Notes: generated from the letters alone by a model not told the origin. A stretch of 64,000 bases of DNA from Paenibacillus castaneae (GCF_002884445.1 NZ_KZ614144.1:1874290-1938289); one strand, 5' to 3'. Counted from the stretch's first letter, positions 9,679-18,939 are shown. A program made the numbers and translations.

Positions 9679-10650
9679 TCATCCATTTTTGCCGTATTGA
9701 ATACGAGGATCGACAACGGCATAGAGTACGTCTGACAGCAGATTGCCTATGACAACGAGTAAGGATCCGAACATCGTGATCCCCATAATTACTTGATAGT
9801 CACGATTAAAGATGGAGTCGATAGCGAGCCGTCCCATGCCCGGCCAAGCAAAAATGGTTTCGATAATTAAAGCCCCCCCGAGCAAGCTTGGCAATTGGAG
9901 TCCAACCAACGTAATAATCGGGAGCAGCGCATTGCGGAAGGCGTGCTTCATAATCACTTTTCGTTCAGATACCCCTTTGGCTCTTGCTGTGCGAATAAAG
10001 TCTTGATTAATAACCTCCAGCATACTCGATCGCATAAATCGCGATAAAGACGCGATTAATCCGAAAGCGAGCACCGTTGCCGGCAGGACAAGATGGTAGG
10101 TAATATCGAAAAAGTTAAAGCCGTCCGTATGATCGCCGCGCATCCCGCTGACTGGGAAAATAGACCATTTCAAAGAAAATAAGAGAATAGCCATCAACGC
10201 CAAGAAGAAGGAGGGAATGGATATACCCAAAAAGGATAGAAACGTAAACAGATTGTCCGCTGCGGAATACTTACGAACGGCAGAGAAAATTCCAATCGGA
10301 ATGGCAATTAAAAAGGAGAGGGTAATGGCCGTTCCCATCAATATTAACGTTGCGGGGATACGTTCTAAAATCATTTCGACGACGGGCCTTCCGTCCGCAA
10401 ACGAATAGCCCATATTGCCCTCTACTACAACGAGCTTGAGCCATTTTAAATATTGCACATAAATCGGATCGTTTAAACCGAGATCTTCTCGTAATGTCTC
10501 TAAACTATCCGCATTGTTGACGCCTTCAGGGTTTTGAAACATAGCGATCGGATCGCCGGGGGCAAGTGTCATAAGGGCAAACGTTACGATAGAGATAATG
10601 AATAGTAATGGAATCGTTTGCCAGGTTCGACGCAATATATATACGAACAA
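9679..10650 (-). CDS. oppB: Oligopeptide ABC transporter permease OppB
   Basis: 323 aa from the TTG at 10650, which has GAGGGGTG four bases upstream and begins the family-typical LFVYILRRTWQTIPLLFIIS membrane segment. A longer frame to 10746 would add 32 residues unlike the family and run through the intercistronic hairpin. Conserved features are TLAPGDP after the first membrane helix, the EAA loop (RTARAKGVSERKVIMKHAFRNALLP) and the C-terminal DPRIQYG. Partner of OppC. The oppA-oppB spacing is 77 bases. Confidence 0.92.
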   Translation of the reverse strand: MFVYILRRTWQTIPLLFIISIVTFALMTLAPGDPIAMFQNPEGVNNADSLETLREDLGLNDPIYVQYLKWLKLVVVEGNMGYSFADGRPVVEMILERIPATLILMGTAITLSFLIAIPIGIFSAVRKYSAADNLFTFLSFLGISIPSFFLALMAILLFSLKWSIFPVSGMRGDHTDGFNFFDITYHLVLPATVLAFGLIASLSRFMRSSMLEVINQDFIRTARAKGVSERKVIMKHAFRNALLPIITLVGLQLPSLLGGALIIETIFAWPGMGRLAIDSIFNRDYQVIMGITMFGSLLVVIGNLLSDVLYAVVDPRIQYGKNG

Positions 10651-10679
10651 GGAGCACCCCTCATTTCTGTCCAAATAGG

Positions 10680-10717
10680 GCAGCCGCCCGCGATGAATGG
10701 ATATCGCGGGAGGCTGC
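10680..10717 (-). promoter_or_regulatory. Intercistronic hairpin between oppA and oppB
   Basis: GCAGCCGCCCGCGAT and ATCGCGGGAGGCTGC form a 15-bp stem with a single mismatch and an 8-base loop. No T-run follows on the minus strand, so it is more likely an mRNA-stabilising or processing element than a full terminator. Such hairpins usually raise binding-protein levels over permease levels. Confidence 0.65.
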
Positions 10718-10727
10718 AGGGAAATCA

Positions 10728-12362
10728 TTACTTTTTCCAGTACCAATCTTCAATATTGAAGAAGGAGCTGGCCATCGAGATTTTTACGCCCATCAGGTTT
10801 TTATTCATTCCTGCAGTATTTTTCGGATGGTGCGTAAATGCAGCGACCGCTTCCTCAGCCAGGAAAGCGTGAAGCTCTTGATACAGCTTGATTCGTTTAG
10901 AAGCATCTTCTTCCGTCAAGTAATCTTCGAGGATTTTATCTACTTTCGGATAGTCGACACGCATTCGGTTGTTGCCGGCTGTTCCCTTCTCTAGATCCGG
11001 AATGGCGGAAGAGTGGAAAAATCCTTTATGCTCCAGCGTTGCGCCGTCGTAGCCGCCCCATGCAAGGACGAACATATCGAGCTCGCCTTTCAAATACTTG
11101 TCAAGATAGAGCGACCATTCATAACCGCGAACGTTTGCTTTAATGCCGAGTTTCTTCAAATCCGCCGCAAAAACTTGGGCGATCTTCTGACGGTTCGTAT
11201 TACCGTTGTTGTACGTGACTTCAAGCTCCAGCTTCTTGCCATCCTTCGTGCGGATGCCGTCAGAGCCTTTCTTCCAGCCGGCTTCATCGAGCAATTCGGC
11301 CGCTTTCTTCAAGTCATACGGATAAGGCTTAACATTCTTGTTTTCTTGTGGCAGTGTCGGATGCATCGGACCGGTGCCGAGATACGCCTTGCCGAGGTAG
11401 ATTTTCGATACGATCGCTTGACGGTCGAGCGCATAGTTCATCGCTTGACGAACTTTTTTATCTGCGAATATCGGGTTTTTATTGTTCCAGCCTACATAGT
11501 CGAAACGGCCCTCATCGTACGTAATCGTTTTGAGATTTTTGTTTTTCGCTACTTCAGACAACGTTCTTGGATTTAACTTTTCAACGAAGTCAACGTCGCC
11601 TTTGATCAAATTGAGCGCTTCTACGTTGGCATCCGGAAGAATGCGAGTGACGATTTCGTCCAAATACGGACGGCCATCCCACCAGTCTTTGTTCGCGACA
11701 AGCACGACACGTTCAGCCGTTTTCCATTCTTTAAACTTAAACGGACCGGTACCGATCGGATTGCGGCCAAACTTCGAGTTTTTCGCGTTGTAGTCTTTTA
11801 CGCCATTCGGGAAGTGATGAGCCGGCAAAATCGCGCCAGCGCTCGCCGGGCCGCCTGTCAGGAAAAATACGTTATTTTCCTTCAATTTAAACTTTACGGT
11901 GTAGTCGTCAACGATCGTAACGGATTGGATGGATTCATAATCCGTTTTGTATGTGTTAACCGAATCGGGATCAATGTACATATCGAAAGTTGCCTTTACG
12001 TCTTTGGAGGTGAATGGCTTGCCATCATGCCATTTTACACCTTTGCGGAGATTGAACGTGTACGTCAAGCTAGGCTTGTCGAATTTCCAGCTGGTCGCAA
12101 GGCCCGGAATGGGCTGGCCATTGAAATCTGATTTGACAAGCGATTCGAACATCATTCCCATCAGATCGATGGAGGCAGAATCGCTCGCACGGTTCCAGAT
12201 GAAAATAACCGGATCGGAGAACGAGGTTAGAACGATTTTACCGCCGACTTTATTTGGATCGAATCCTTTGCGGGCAGCTGCTGCGCTTGTTGCTCCAAGT
12301 ACAGAGAACAATAAAACCGCAGCAAGAGAGATGGCGGTTATTCTATTCATCAGATTTTTCAC
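10728..12362 (-). CDS. oppA: Oligopeptide-binding protein OppA (SBP family 5), without lipobox
   Basis: 544 aa family-5 extracellular solute-binding protein (SBP_bac_5), with LRKGVKWHDGKPFTSKDVKATF near residue 105 as the family signature. It captures the peptide outside the membrane and hands it to OppBC. The start is a GTG with AGGAG nine bases upstream. The N-terminus is a Sec signal (MKNLMNR, then a hydrophobic core) ending in ATSAAAARKG, a signal-peptidase-I site. There is no LxxC lipobox, unlike most Gram-positive OppA proteins. It would therefore be released or held by something else, and the preceding gene encodes an SLH wall-binding protein. It may transport oligosaccharides rather than peptides. 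Confidence 0.92.
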   Translation of the reverse strand: MKNLMNRITAISLAAVLLFSVLGATSAAAARKGFDPNKVGGKIVLTSFSDPVIFIWNRASDSASIDLMGMMFESLVKSDFNGQPIPGLATSWKFDKPSLTYTFNLRKGVKWHDGKPFTSKDVKATFDMYIDPDSVNTYKTDYESIQSVTIVDDYTVKFKLKENNVFFLTGGPASAGAILPAHHFPNGVKDYNAKNSKFGRNPIGTGPFKFKEWKTAERVVLVANKDWWDGRPYLDEIVTRILPDANVEALNLIKGDVDFVEKLNPRTLSEVAKNKNLKTITYDEGRFDYVGWNNKNPIFADKKVRQAMNYALDRQAIVSKIYLGKAYLGTGPMHPTLPQENKNVKPYPYDLKKAAELLDEAGWKKGSDGIRTKDGKKLELEVTYNNGNTNRQKIAQVFAADLKKLGIKANVRGYEWSLYLDKYLKGELDMFVLAWGGYDGATLEHKGFFHSSAIPDLEKGTAGNNRMRVDYPKVDKILEDYLTEEDASKRIKLYQELHAFLAEEAVAAFTHHPKNTAGMNKNLMGVKISMASSFFNIEDWYWKK

Positions 12363-12388
12363 GGTTCACATACTCCTCTCTACAGGCA

Positions 12389-13639
12389 TTATTTGGATTT
12401 TTTAGGTTCGATCTTTGCCTTTATGGCGGTAACAAAGCCTTCTTCATTCATGTCTACAGTGCCGCTTAAAATGTTGCTTGCTTGATACGCCGCGAGCTCC
12501 TTGATCGTGAGTGCTTTATCTGCTTGCGTCTCTAGCACAATCTTGGCGTTTTCAGCGATCTGGAACGATTGATCGTCGAGTCCATCATCCGAGAAATCAA
12601 CGGTCAGAGTAGATCCATCAATGGTGAACGGTTTTTCTTCCGTCTTCGAGACGTATACGCTTAACATCGTAACCTCGTCTTTGGCTTCATTAATATAGGC
12701 GGACCCGCCGAAGCTTACGCCTGCTGCAGAGTAGAAGCCGAAATTGGTGAAGGAGAAAGAGTTGTCCGGATCATTAGGCAATGGAGTAACGTAAGCGTTG
12801 AGATCGATATTTTTAATGGCGCTACCGATCTTCACCTTACCGTCGTTCAAGGATATGGAGCCCATCAATAGACCAAGAATGTCGCCGTTCATATAAGCAA
12901 TTTCACCTTTATTGTTGAATATAACTTGTACTGCTGTTCCGGCACCGAACATTGTTACAGCGGACTCTTCCCCGTTTATGAACAGCGCAGCATTGCCGGC
13001 TATTTTGTAGGCTGCATTTTCAGAACCGTTGTTGATAACGATGCCGTCGCCTGTCAATTCGCTGACGACGCCGGTGTCTGTCTTGTAATAAGATTTGGCT
13101 TCAAGGAATTTATCCAGTACGATAGCGACATCCTCTCGCGTGACGATAGCGTCAAGATTAGTGTCAATGGAAAGAATCCCTTTACGCTCAAGGAAATAGA
13201 AGGTGTCGATCTGACGGTCAGACCAGGCTGCTTTAAACCCGAGTCCGTAGGCTAGAGCTATACTTAGCTCGCCATAAGTTACTCCTTGATTTGCGTTAAA
13301 TTTACCATTTTTCAACGATATGTAGCCGTTTCCTACAACTTTGGAAATTCTTTCATAAGCACTGTTAGTAGTAGGGACGTCAGTGATTTTCGGGGCTTTT
13401 GCCGGTGCTTTAAGCGATAAGACGTTGACCAATAAGTAGGATAGATCGCCGCGTGTAAGTGATTGCTCCGGACGGAATTTCTCCGTTGACGAGAATACCC
13501 CCAGTGCGGCCAATTTGTGAATAGACTCCTCTCCCGTGATACCCTGCGTGTCTGAGAACGATGCGGCGAATGCTGAAGAGCTGCCAATCGTCAGAGACAT
13601 GCATAAAGCGCTTACAACTGCTAGTTTTCGAATGTTCAA
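12389..13639 (-). CDS. Secreted S-layer-homology domain protein, first gene of the opp operon
   Basis: 416 aa. A Sec signal peptide (about 1-26, SSAFA-A) precedes three SLH-like repeats (about 28-75, 85-135, 140-185), the third degenerate; each has the xFxPxxxxTRxD-type core. The C-terminal 220 residues are beta-rich and match no family I recognise. The TTG start at 13639 has GAAGGAGG eight bases upstream. Its stop lies 27 bases before oppA, with no terminator between, so it is probably co-transcribed with oppABCDF. Predicted location is the cell wall, bound to pyruvylated secondary polymer. The role is unknown; a scaffold for the non-lipidated OppA is one idea. Confidence 0.85.
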   Translation of the reverse strand: MNIRKLAVVSALCMSLTIGSSSAFAASFSDTQGITGEESIHKLAALGVFSSTEKFRPEQSLTRGDLSYLLVNVLSLKAPAKAPKITDVPTTNSAYERISKVVGNGYISLKNGKFNANQGVTYGELSIALAYGLGFKAAWSDRQIDTFYFLERKGILSIDTNLDAIVTREDVAIVLDKFLEAKSYYKTDTGVVSELTGDGIVINNGSENAAYKIAGNAALFINGEESAVTMFGAGTAVQVIFNNKGEIAYMNGDILGLLMGSISLNDGKVKIGSAIKNIDLNAYVTPLPNDPDNSFSFTNFGFYSAAGVSFGGSAYINEAKDEVTMLSVYVSKTEEKPFTIDGSTLTVDFSDDGLDDQSFQIAENAKIVLETQADKALTIKELAAYQASNILSGTVDMNEEGFVTAIKAKIEPKKSK

Positions 13640-14422
13640 GTGTGCATCCTCCTTCTAGAATGTGTAATAGTTAGAGCGCAGCCAATAAAACGGGTGACAA
13701 TGGGAAATTTAATGATGGGCAATGCCCCTATTGCCGAACAAGAAAGTTTCACCATGTACACCTTCTTACATTTCTATGGCAGCATAGTAATAATATTTCA
13801 CAAAACTTTCACAAGCCCTTGTTACAAATGTTGCGGAAAACTAACGAAAGTTTCACAAAAGTCTAACAAAGGTTACAAACAGCGATTAGGAAGTTTAATT
13901 TCCACTTTTGTTCTCCAATTTGCTTTGGATTTGATCATGAACGAGGTGTCGGAACCGAATTGTAATTGAATTCTTTCTTTGTCATTGTGTTAAATATTTC
14001 GGGTTTTCAGAAACCGAAGACTGGATAGATGTAAATGAAGTTAAAAACCATTTTATCAAAGTCAATGGTTGCAATGAGAAGGTTTTTAATAGTTACAATG
14101 GACAATGTTTTTAGGAGTGGAAGTTTAGAAGTGAAGTCGAATGGAATATTGAAGTCGATGATATCCTTGCTTTTTACTATAATGAGTTTTTACTGGCAAT
14201 AAAAAATTTACCAAAACGTTTATTAGAATTGTTATTCATCGTTTCTAGATTTCACAATTATCATCTGGCAGCCTGTTCATCGATTCAATTGCAGATGACA
14301 TTGACGATTTTGAATAATAGAATTCAAACATTAAAGAAACCCTGCAATACAGTTTATATTCAGCTAACATTCGAGCGGTATCCTAAAAAAGGAGTTGAGA
14401 GAAATAGAAAGGTAGTGAGAAA
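13640..14422. other. Long AT-rich divergent intergenic region
   Basis: 783 bases between two divergent genes, with much lower GC than its surroundings. No credible gene: the open frames inside lack ribosome sites and recognisable protein. It must hold the promoters for the SLH-opp operon (leftwards) and the phosphatase gene (rightwards), and contains the repeat cluster listed at 13796-13879. I see nothing else definable. Confidence 0.6.
13796..13879. promoter_or_regulatory. Cluster of PhoP-box-like direct repeats
   Basis: TTTCACA (13796), TTTCACA (13807), TTACAAA (13821), TTTCACA (13851), CTAACA (13863) and TTACAAA (13873) recur with spacings near 11 bases, or multiples of it. This is the layout of Bacillus PhoP boxes (TTAACA-like hexamers once per helical turn). 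A PhoX-type phosphatase gene follows, although about 540 bases away; the SLH-opp start is closer (about 160 bases). Motif identity is inferred. Confidence 0.4.
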
Positions 14423-16591
14423 ATGAAAGAATTAAGACTGAAAAAGTTTATTGCTCCGGTTTTGGGACTTGCTCTAATTGCTCCTTCGTTCTTTCCAGGT
14501 GTTGCTCAAGCAGATTCCGCTAAAAAGATTAAATCAGTAGAATTTGTAGGAATGACGGCACCTGCCACAGCAGAAGACATGGCGAAAGCATATTCGGGAG
14601 CATCTCTTAAAGTTACTTTTACGAATGGAACGGTGCAGAATTTTCCATTGACTTATAAAACCATGTTTAAATCTACCGATGTCATTAATGGAACGCCAGC
14701 TGGATTAGCAATAGATGTTAATGGTAACCCGATCATGGACAAAAGTGTAGCAGATAAGCCCGTGCCATATGTATCCGACGGTCCGGATTCCAACAGTTTG
14801 TTTAGTGTTAAAGGTGCCCAAAAGACTGCACTTAATGGAAATCCGCTTTCACTGCTTACTCATTATGAATATATTACACACGACAATGCTGGAAATGGCG
14901 CTTACGGGATGATTCCGGCATCCATGAGCCTTAGCACCATCGACCAAAACAAAAAAACCGGTGAACTAAAGGTTATGGATGTGAAGAAGGTTGATTTTTC
15001 AGAAGTAGGAGGTTTGTGGATTCCTTGTAATGGATCTTTAACCCCGTGGAACACACATCTGAGCAGTGAGGAATACGAAGCGGATGCTCGCGTATTCGAA
15101 AAAGATTCAAAGCAAACTTTTGTCGAATCTTTCACGAAACTGTATTATCAAGACGACAATAAAGTTGGAAATCCTTACGCAAACGGATATATCCCAGAAG
15201 TGACAGTACATTCGGATAATTCCACAGCAGTTGTGAAACATTACAGTATGGGTCGCTTTTCTCATGAGCTTGGTAAGGTTGCCCCGGATCGCAGAACGGT
15301 ATTGTTCGGCGACGATGGCGGAAATACGATGATGTTCATGTATGTTGCTGATAAAGCTGAAAAGCTTTCTGCAGGCATACTATACGCTGCAAAATGGATT
15401 CAAACGAGCGACAAAGACGGCGGAGCAGCCGACCTGCAATGGATTAAGCTTGGACATGCGTCCGACAGTGAAATCAAAACGTATATCGATAAAGGTATTA
15501 CATTCAGTGATATTTTTGAAACAGCGGATAAAGATACGGAAGGCTTTAGAAAGATTAAAACATACCCAAGTGGCAAAATCGAGTGGCTGAAAGTGAAGCC
15601 GGGTATGGAAAAAGCGGCTGCCTTTATGGAATCCCGACGATATGGAGCTCTTTTAGGAGCTACTTCCGAATTTAACAAAATGGAAGGCGTAACCGTAAAC
15701 GAGAAAGACAAAAAGATGTATATCGCAATGTCTTACGTTGAAAAAGGCATGGAAAAAGATGCTAAAGGTGAAGATCCTACAGATCATATTCAACTTCCGA
15801 GGTTGAAATCCGGCGCAACGTACGAGCTTTCTCTGCAAGACAAACAGAAGGATTCGAGTCAAGCCGTTATAAACAGCAGTTATGTACCGGCAACGATGAA
15901 GGCATTGGTCATCGGAGAAGATCTGGCTAAGGCAGATGAGAAAGGTAACACGGCTGCGGTTGATAAAGTGGCGAACCCGGATAACCTTTCATTCTCGCAA
16001 AGCTTGAGAACATTGTTTATCGGCGAAGATAGCGGTATGCATGCGAACAACTTCATGTGGGCATATAATGTTGATACAAAAAAACTGTCTCGTATTATGT
16101 CCGTACCAGCCGGTGCAGAAGCTACAGGGTTACAAATGGTCGATGATTTGAATGGATTCAGCTATATTATGAGCAATCTTCAACATCCTGGAGATGAAAT
16201 GATTATTCCTGAACCGTTGAAATCTGATGTAGACAGTTACATCAATAAATTCTGGGATAACAAAAAAGCAGGATCAGTTGGTTATATCAGTGGACTTCCT
16301 TCGCTTGCTAAGTTGACTGGTTCTAATAACAACGATAACAATGAGCATAAACAAGAAGGAAAAGGTCAAGGTGTTGTACGTGAAGCTGCCGAAGCTACTG
16401 GCGCTGATATAAAATGGAGCCAAGTGGATCGCACCCTTACGGTTACCCTCAAAAGTAAAGCCCTTGTTATCAACACAAAATCAGGTGTGGTGACGATAAA
16501 CGGCAAAAAAGTGCAACCGCAGGGTAAAGTAGAAGTGGTTAAAGGAAGAGTCTTAATTCCCGCAGATATCATAGATAGCTTCTTCAATTAG
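14423..16591 (+). CDS. PhoX-family (DUF839) secreted phosphatase with C-terminal stalk domain
   Basis: 722 aa. A Sec-type signal peptide (about 1-30, GVAQA-D) lacks the twin arginine usual for PhoX. The DUF839/PhoX beta-propeller (about 35-620) shows SMGRFSHE, then TVLFGDDGGNTMMFMYV and a later FIGEDSGMHANNFMWAY, the metal-cluster phosphatase layout. After a short Asn/Lys-rich linker, about 65 C-terminal residues (REAAEATGAD...LIPADIIDSFF) look like half of a copper-amine-oxidase N-domain (stalk) module. It probably hydrolyses phosphate esters outside the cell. Ribosome site GGTAGTGAG just before the ATG. Single gene with its own terminator. Confidence 0.85.
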   Translation: MKELRLKKFIAPVLGLALIAPSFFPGVAQADSAKKIKSVEFVGMTAPATAEDMAKAYSGASLKVTFTNGTVQNFPLTYKTMFKSTDVINGTPAGLAIDVNGNPIMDKSVADKPVPYVSDGPDSNSLFSVKGAQKTALNGNPLSLLTHYEYITHDNAGNGAYGMIPASMSLSTIDQNKKTGELKVMDVKKVDFSEVGGLWIPCNGSLTPWNTHLSSEEYEADARVFEKDSKQTFVESFTKLYYQDDNKVGNPYANGYIPEVTVHSDNSTAVVKHYSMGRFSHELGKVAPDRRTVLFGDDGGNTMMFMYVADKAEKLSAGILYAAKWIQTSDKDGGAADLQWIKLGHASDSEIKTYIDKGITFSDIFETADKDTEGFRKIKTYPSGKIEWLKVKPGMEKAAAFMESRRYGALLGATSEFNKMEGVTVNEKDKKMYIAMSYVEKGMEKDAKGEDPTDHIQLPRLKSGATYELSLQDKQKDSSQAVINSSYVPATMKALVIGEDLAKADEKGNTAAVDKVANPDNLSFSQSLRTLFIGEDSGMHANNFMWAYNVDTKKLSRIMSVPAGAEATGLQMVDDLNGFSYIMSNLQHPGDEMIIPEPLKSDVDSYINKFWDNKKAGSVGYISGLPSLAKLTGSNNNDNNEHKQEGKGQGVVREAAEATGADIKWSQVDRTLTVTLKSKALVINTKSGVVTINGKKVQPQGKVEVVKGRVLIPADIIDSFFN

Positions 16592-16624
16592 TGATTTATT
16601 AAAGTATTCTTAAAAAGAAGTGAA

Positions 16625-16658
16625 AACTGCCAGAGAATTATTTTCTGGCAGTTTTTTG
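16625..16658 (+). terminator. Rho-independent terminator of the phosphatase gene
   Basis: AACTGCCAGA and its complement TCTGGCAGTT enclose a short loop and are followed directly by six T. Confidence 0.92.
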
Positions 16659-16976
16659 TATGGACTTATCTAATCTAAAGGAACATATATAATCATCCGT
16701 ATGGTAATACAGATAAGTGGATGATTTGGCAATTATGCTCCAAAATTCCTTATATTAGAAAGTATTTACCATTTAAAGCAGAGCATGCGCTACATATACT
16801 GAGTTTGTATTGCTTGCATGAGCTAAATTAGTGATGGTGCTTTGTCTTGTTCGAAATGAGAGAATGAAAGATGAGTTGTGATAGTTTCGTTTATGAATGC
16901 TGAATGATACTTTGTGAACTACTTGTCGTGAAAATACAGAGAGAAGGTTTCCATCAAATACATCATAATAATTGCT
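16659..16976. other. AT-rich gap without recognisable gene
   Basis: About 320 bases of low-GC sequence with stops in all frames. It separates the phosphatase terminator from the promoter region of the DoxX gene. I recognise no RNA gene or repeat here. Confidence 0.5.
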
Positions 16977-17028
16977 TTACAGAACATGTAATGGTGTTAT
17001 ATTATGAATTAGGACACCGTTAGGTGTC
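16977..17028 (+). promoter_or_regulatory. Two operator-like dyads upstream of the DoxX gene
   Basis: TTAC-N7-GTAA (16977-16991) resembles sites of HxlR/YodB-type redox regulators. GACACC-GTTA-GGTGTC (17013-17028) is a perfect six-base inverted repeat just after a TATATTATG -10-like stretch. Position fits repression of the next gene. The regulator is not identified. Confidence 0.4.
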
Positions 17029-17061
17029 GGATAATATTAATTAATAAGGAAGTGGATTCAA

Positions 17062-17430
17062 ATGCATATTCTAACCATCGTTCTTCAAAGTTGGCTGCTT
17101 TTCTCCATGGCTTTCTTTGGCGGAAGCAAAATTGCAGGAGCCAAGCATCAGGTCGAACTGTTTGATTCAATTAAACTTTCTCAATGGTTCCGCGTCATTA
17201 CGGGCTACGTTCAAATTGCTGGATGCATAGGACTCATTATTGGCTACTGGTATCCGGGAATTGCCGCATGGACCGGAATATTAATAGGCATTATGATGCT
17301 GATAGCGTGCCTCACGCATGTCAGAGTCAAACATCCGATCGGAAAAATGATACCGGCCTTATTGAATCTCTTGATAGCTATTGCAGTAGTTATCTTATAT
17401 GCAGACGAACTGCCCCATCTTTTTGGGTAA
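17062..17430 (+). CDS. DoxX-family small membrane protein
   Basis: 122 aa with four membrane helices and the DoxX-like features FGGSKIAGAKHQ after helix 1, FRVITGYVQIAG in helix 2 and the VRVKHP turn. Proteins of this family are often induced by quinone, thiol or oxidative stress in Bacillales and controlled by HxlR/MarR regulators, which fits the dyads upstream. AAGGAAGTGG precedes the ATG. It stands alone and ends at a terminator shared in sequence with two other places in this window. No reaction can be assigned. Confidence 0.8.
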   Translation: MHILTIVLQSWLLFSMAFFGGSKIAGAKHQVELFDSIKLSQWFRVITGYVQIAGCIGLIIGYWYPGIAAWTGILIGIMMLIACLTHVRVKHPIGKMIPALLNLLIAIAVVILYADELPHLFG

Positions 17431-17449
17431 GTTCATATCTATGATATTG

Positions 17450-17488
17450 AAATACCTTAACTTAAACGGCAGAGATGTCGTTTTTTTG
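17450..17488 (+). terminator. Terminator, copy 1 of the tRNA-Ala-associated repeat
   Basis: ACCTTAACTT, then AAACGGCA-GAGA-TGTCGTTT and seven T. Nearly the same block, including the flanking CTTAA, follows the tRNA fragments at 18891 and 20028; here no tRNA remains. Confidence 0.85.
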
Positions 17489-17612
17489 TTTTTAGGCATA
17501 AGCATTCTCGCATTGTTATAATTAAATCAACAAGATCTTGATTGCAAATCATTATATGATGAATGATATTCTGCCTGGGTTAAAGGATGGCATATTATGA
17601 AAGGTGATGAAT

Positions 17613-18815
17613 ATGGCTCGCGTTTTGCTGATTAATGGAGGTTCCGAAGGACATATTAATCCAACCATCGGTGTGGTCCAAGAACTTATCCATCGTGGAG
17701 AAGAGGTGGTTTACTTTATAGCTGAACAATTTCGTGATCTCATCGAGCCAACGGGCGCAGAGGTGATCACGTTCGATGCCGGCAAATTTTTGGAGGCGTT
17801 CCTTGCCGGAGGAAGAAACCCTTGGGCTCGAGTAGGTGGACTATTGCGCACCGCCGACATCGTCATTCCCAGTGTTCTAGAGCAAATAAAAGGAGAACGG
17901 TTTGATTACATAATTCACGACTCGATGTTCGGCTGTGGGCGTTTGCTTGCTCAAATACTCGACCTGCCTGCAATCAACTCATGCACGAGTTTTGCAATTC
18001 AAGAAAACAGTTTTGACAGACTGCAAGAGCACCTCTCGCGTCATATTCCAGCAGATGTGAATGAACGTGAACAACAGGAGTTTCAACAGCTGGTCAGTAA
18101 CATGCAAGCGGAATACAATGTGCAAGTTGGCTCCGCCTATGATATTTTTTGCAATCCTGCGCCATTGACGATCGTCTACACATCGAAACGTTTCCAGCCC
18201 GATGGAGAAAGCCTCGACGACTCGTTTAAGTTTGTGGGACCGTCTTTTGTGCCGAGCTCACACAGTCAATTTGATTTCTCTCATTTGGATAAGGATCACT
18301 TGATTTACATATCACTCGGCACCGTCTTTAACCAAGCGATGGATTTCTACAAGCTTTGTTTTGCAGCGTTCGCTGAAACGAAGTACACCGTTGTTCTATC
18401 TGTCGGCAGACAAACTCAGATTGCGGAATTGGGAGATATTCCTGCGAATTTTATCGTTCGCAACTACGTACCGCAAATCGAAGTTCTGCAACACTCCAAA
18501 TTGTTTATCACACATGGAGGCATGAACAGCACTAGTGAAGGCCTGTATTATGGAGTGCCGCTGATTGTACTTCCCCAAAGCGCTGATCAACCTGTTGTGG
18601 CGCGACGTGTGGCTGAAATCGGTGCAGGCATCCACCTTAACCAAGAAGGCTTAACCGCACGAGATCTCAGAGAGGCAGCGGAAAGCGTACTAAAGGATGC
18701 GTCAATTCGAAAGTTATCCTTTGAAATTGGCGATTCGTTCCGAGCTGCAGGTGGGGTTCATCGAGCCGTTGAGGAGATTTTTGCGTATAAACGAAGTCTA
18801 GGCATGACTAAATAA
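17613..18815 (+). CDS. MGT-type UDP-glycosyltransferase (macrolide glycosyltransferase family)
   Basis: 400 aa, GT1/GT-B fold. N-terminal MARVLLINGGSEGHINPTIG is the acceptor-domain start; the C-terminal half contains the donor-site segment FITHGGMNSTSEGLYYGVPLIVLPQSADQP, the PSPG-like signature of YjiC/YojK/OleD-type enzymes. It transfers a sugar from a nucleotide donor to a small hydrophobic acceptor (macrolide, flavonoid or lipid). The start at 17613 has AAGGTGA five bases upstream; GTG/ATG codons at 17604/17607 lie inside that ribosome site. Single gene, followed by a tRNA-Ala 3' fragment and terminator, so it may have been acquired. Confidence 0.88.
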   Translation: MARVLLINGGSEGHINPTIGVVQELIHRGEEVVYFIAEQFRDLIEPTGAEVITFDAGKFLEAFLAGGRNPWARVGGLLRTADIVIPSVLEQIKGERFDYIIHDSMFGCGRLLAQILDLPAINSCTSFAIQENSFDRLQEHLSRHIPADVNEREQQEFQQLVSNMQAEYNVQVGSAYDIFCNPAPLTIVYTSKRFQPDGESLDDSFKFVGPSFVPSSHSQFDFSHLDKDHLIYISLGTVFNQAMDFYKLCFAAFAETKYTVVLSVGRQTQIAELGDIPANFIVRNYVPQIEVLQHSKLFITHGGMNSTSEGLYYGVPLIVLPQSADQPVVARRVAEIGAGIHLNQEGLTARDLREAAESVLKDASIRKLSFEIGDSFRAAGGVHRAVEEIFAYKRSLGMTK

Positions 18816-18825
18816 TCGAGTTGTC

Positions 18826-18891
18826 CCTACGTAGTAGAGCATAACGCTGGCAGCGATGAGGTCAGGGGTTCGATCCCCCTAGGCTCCACCA
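18826..18891 (+). pseudogene. tRNA-Ala(GGC) 3' fragment with CCA end
   Basis: From CTACGTAGTAGAGC the D-arm 3' side, an anticodon arm (CTGGCAG loop, anticodon GGC), GAGGTC and a perfect T-arm (AGGGGTTCGATCCCCCT) run into AGGCTCCACCA. The 5' acceptor strand is absent: the preceding bases do not pair with the 3' end. A 3' tRNA piece with encoded CCA is what integrative elements leave at one border. Confidence 0.7.
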
Positions 18892-18904
18892 AATACATTT
18901 AAGC

Positions 18905-18939
18905 GTAAACGACAGAGATGTCGTTTTCTTTTTTTTTGA
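18905..18939 (+). terminator. Terminator, copy 2 of the tRNA-Ala-associated repeat
   Basis: AAACGACA-GAGA-TGTCGTTT followed by a long T-rich run. Directly behind the tRNA fragment. Confidence 0.85.

Noticed and set aside
13796-13879. Possibility that the short repeats are a CRISPR array
   Set aside because: Units are only 6-7 bases with spacings of about 11; no repeat/spacer structure and no cas genes.
13640-13969. 109-codon frame in the divergent gap
   Set aside because: Starts one base outside the SLH gene, covers the repeat cluster, and resembles no protein.
14229-14426. 65-codon frame just before the phosphatase gene
   Set aside because: No ribosome site, AT-rich random composition, overlaps the real gene's ribosome site.
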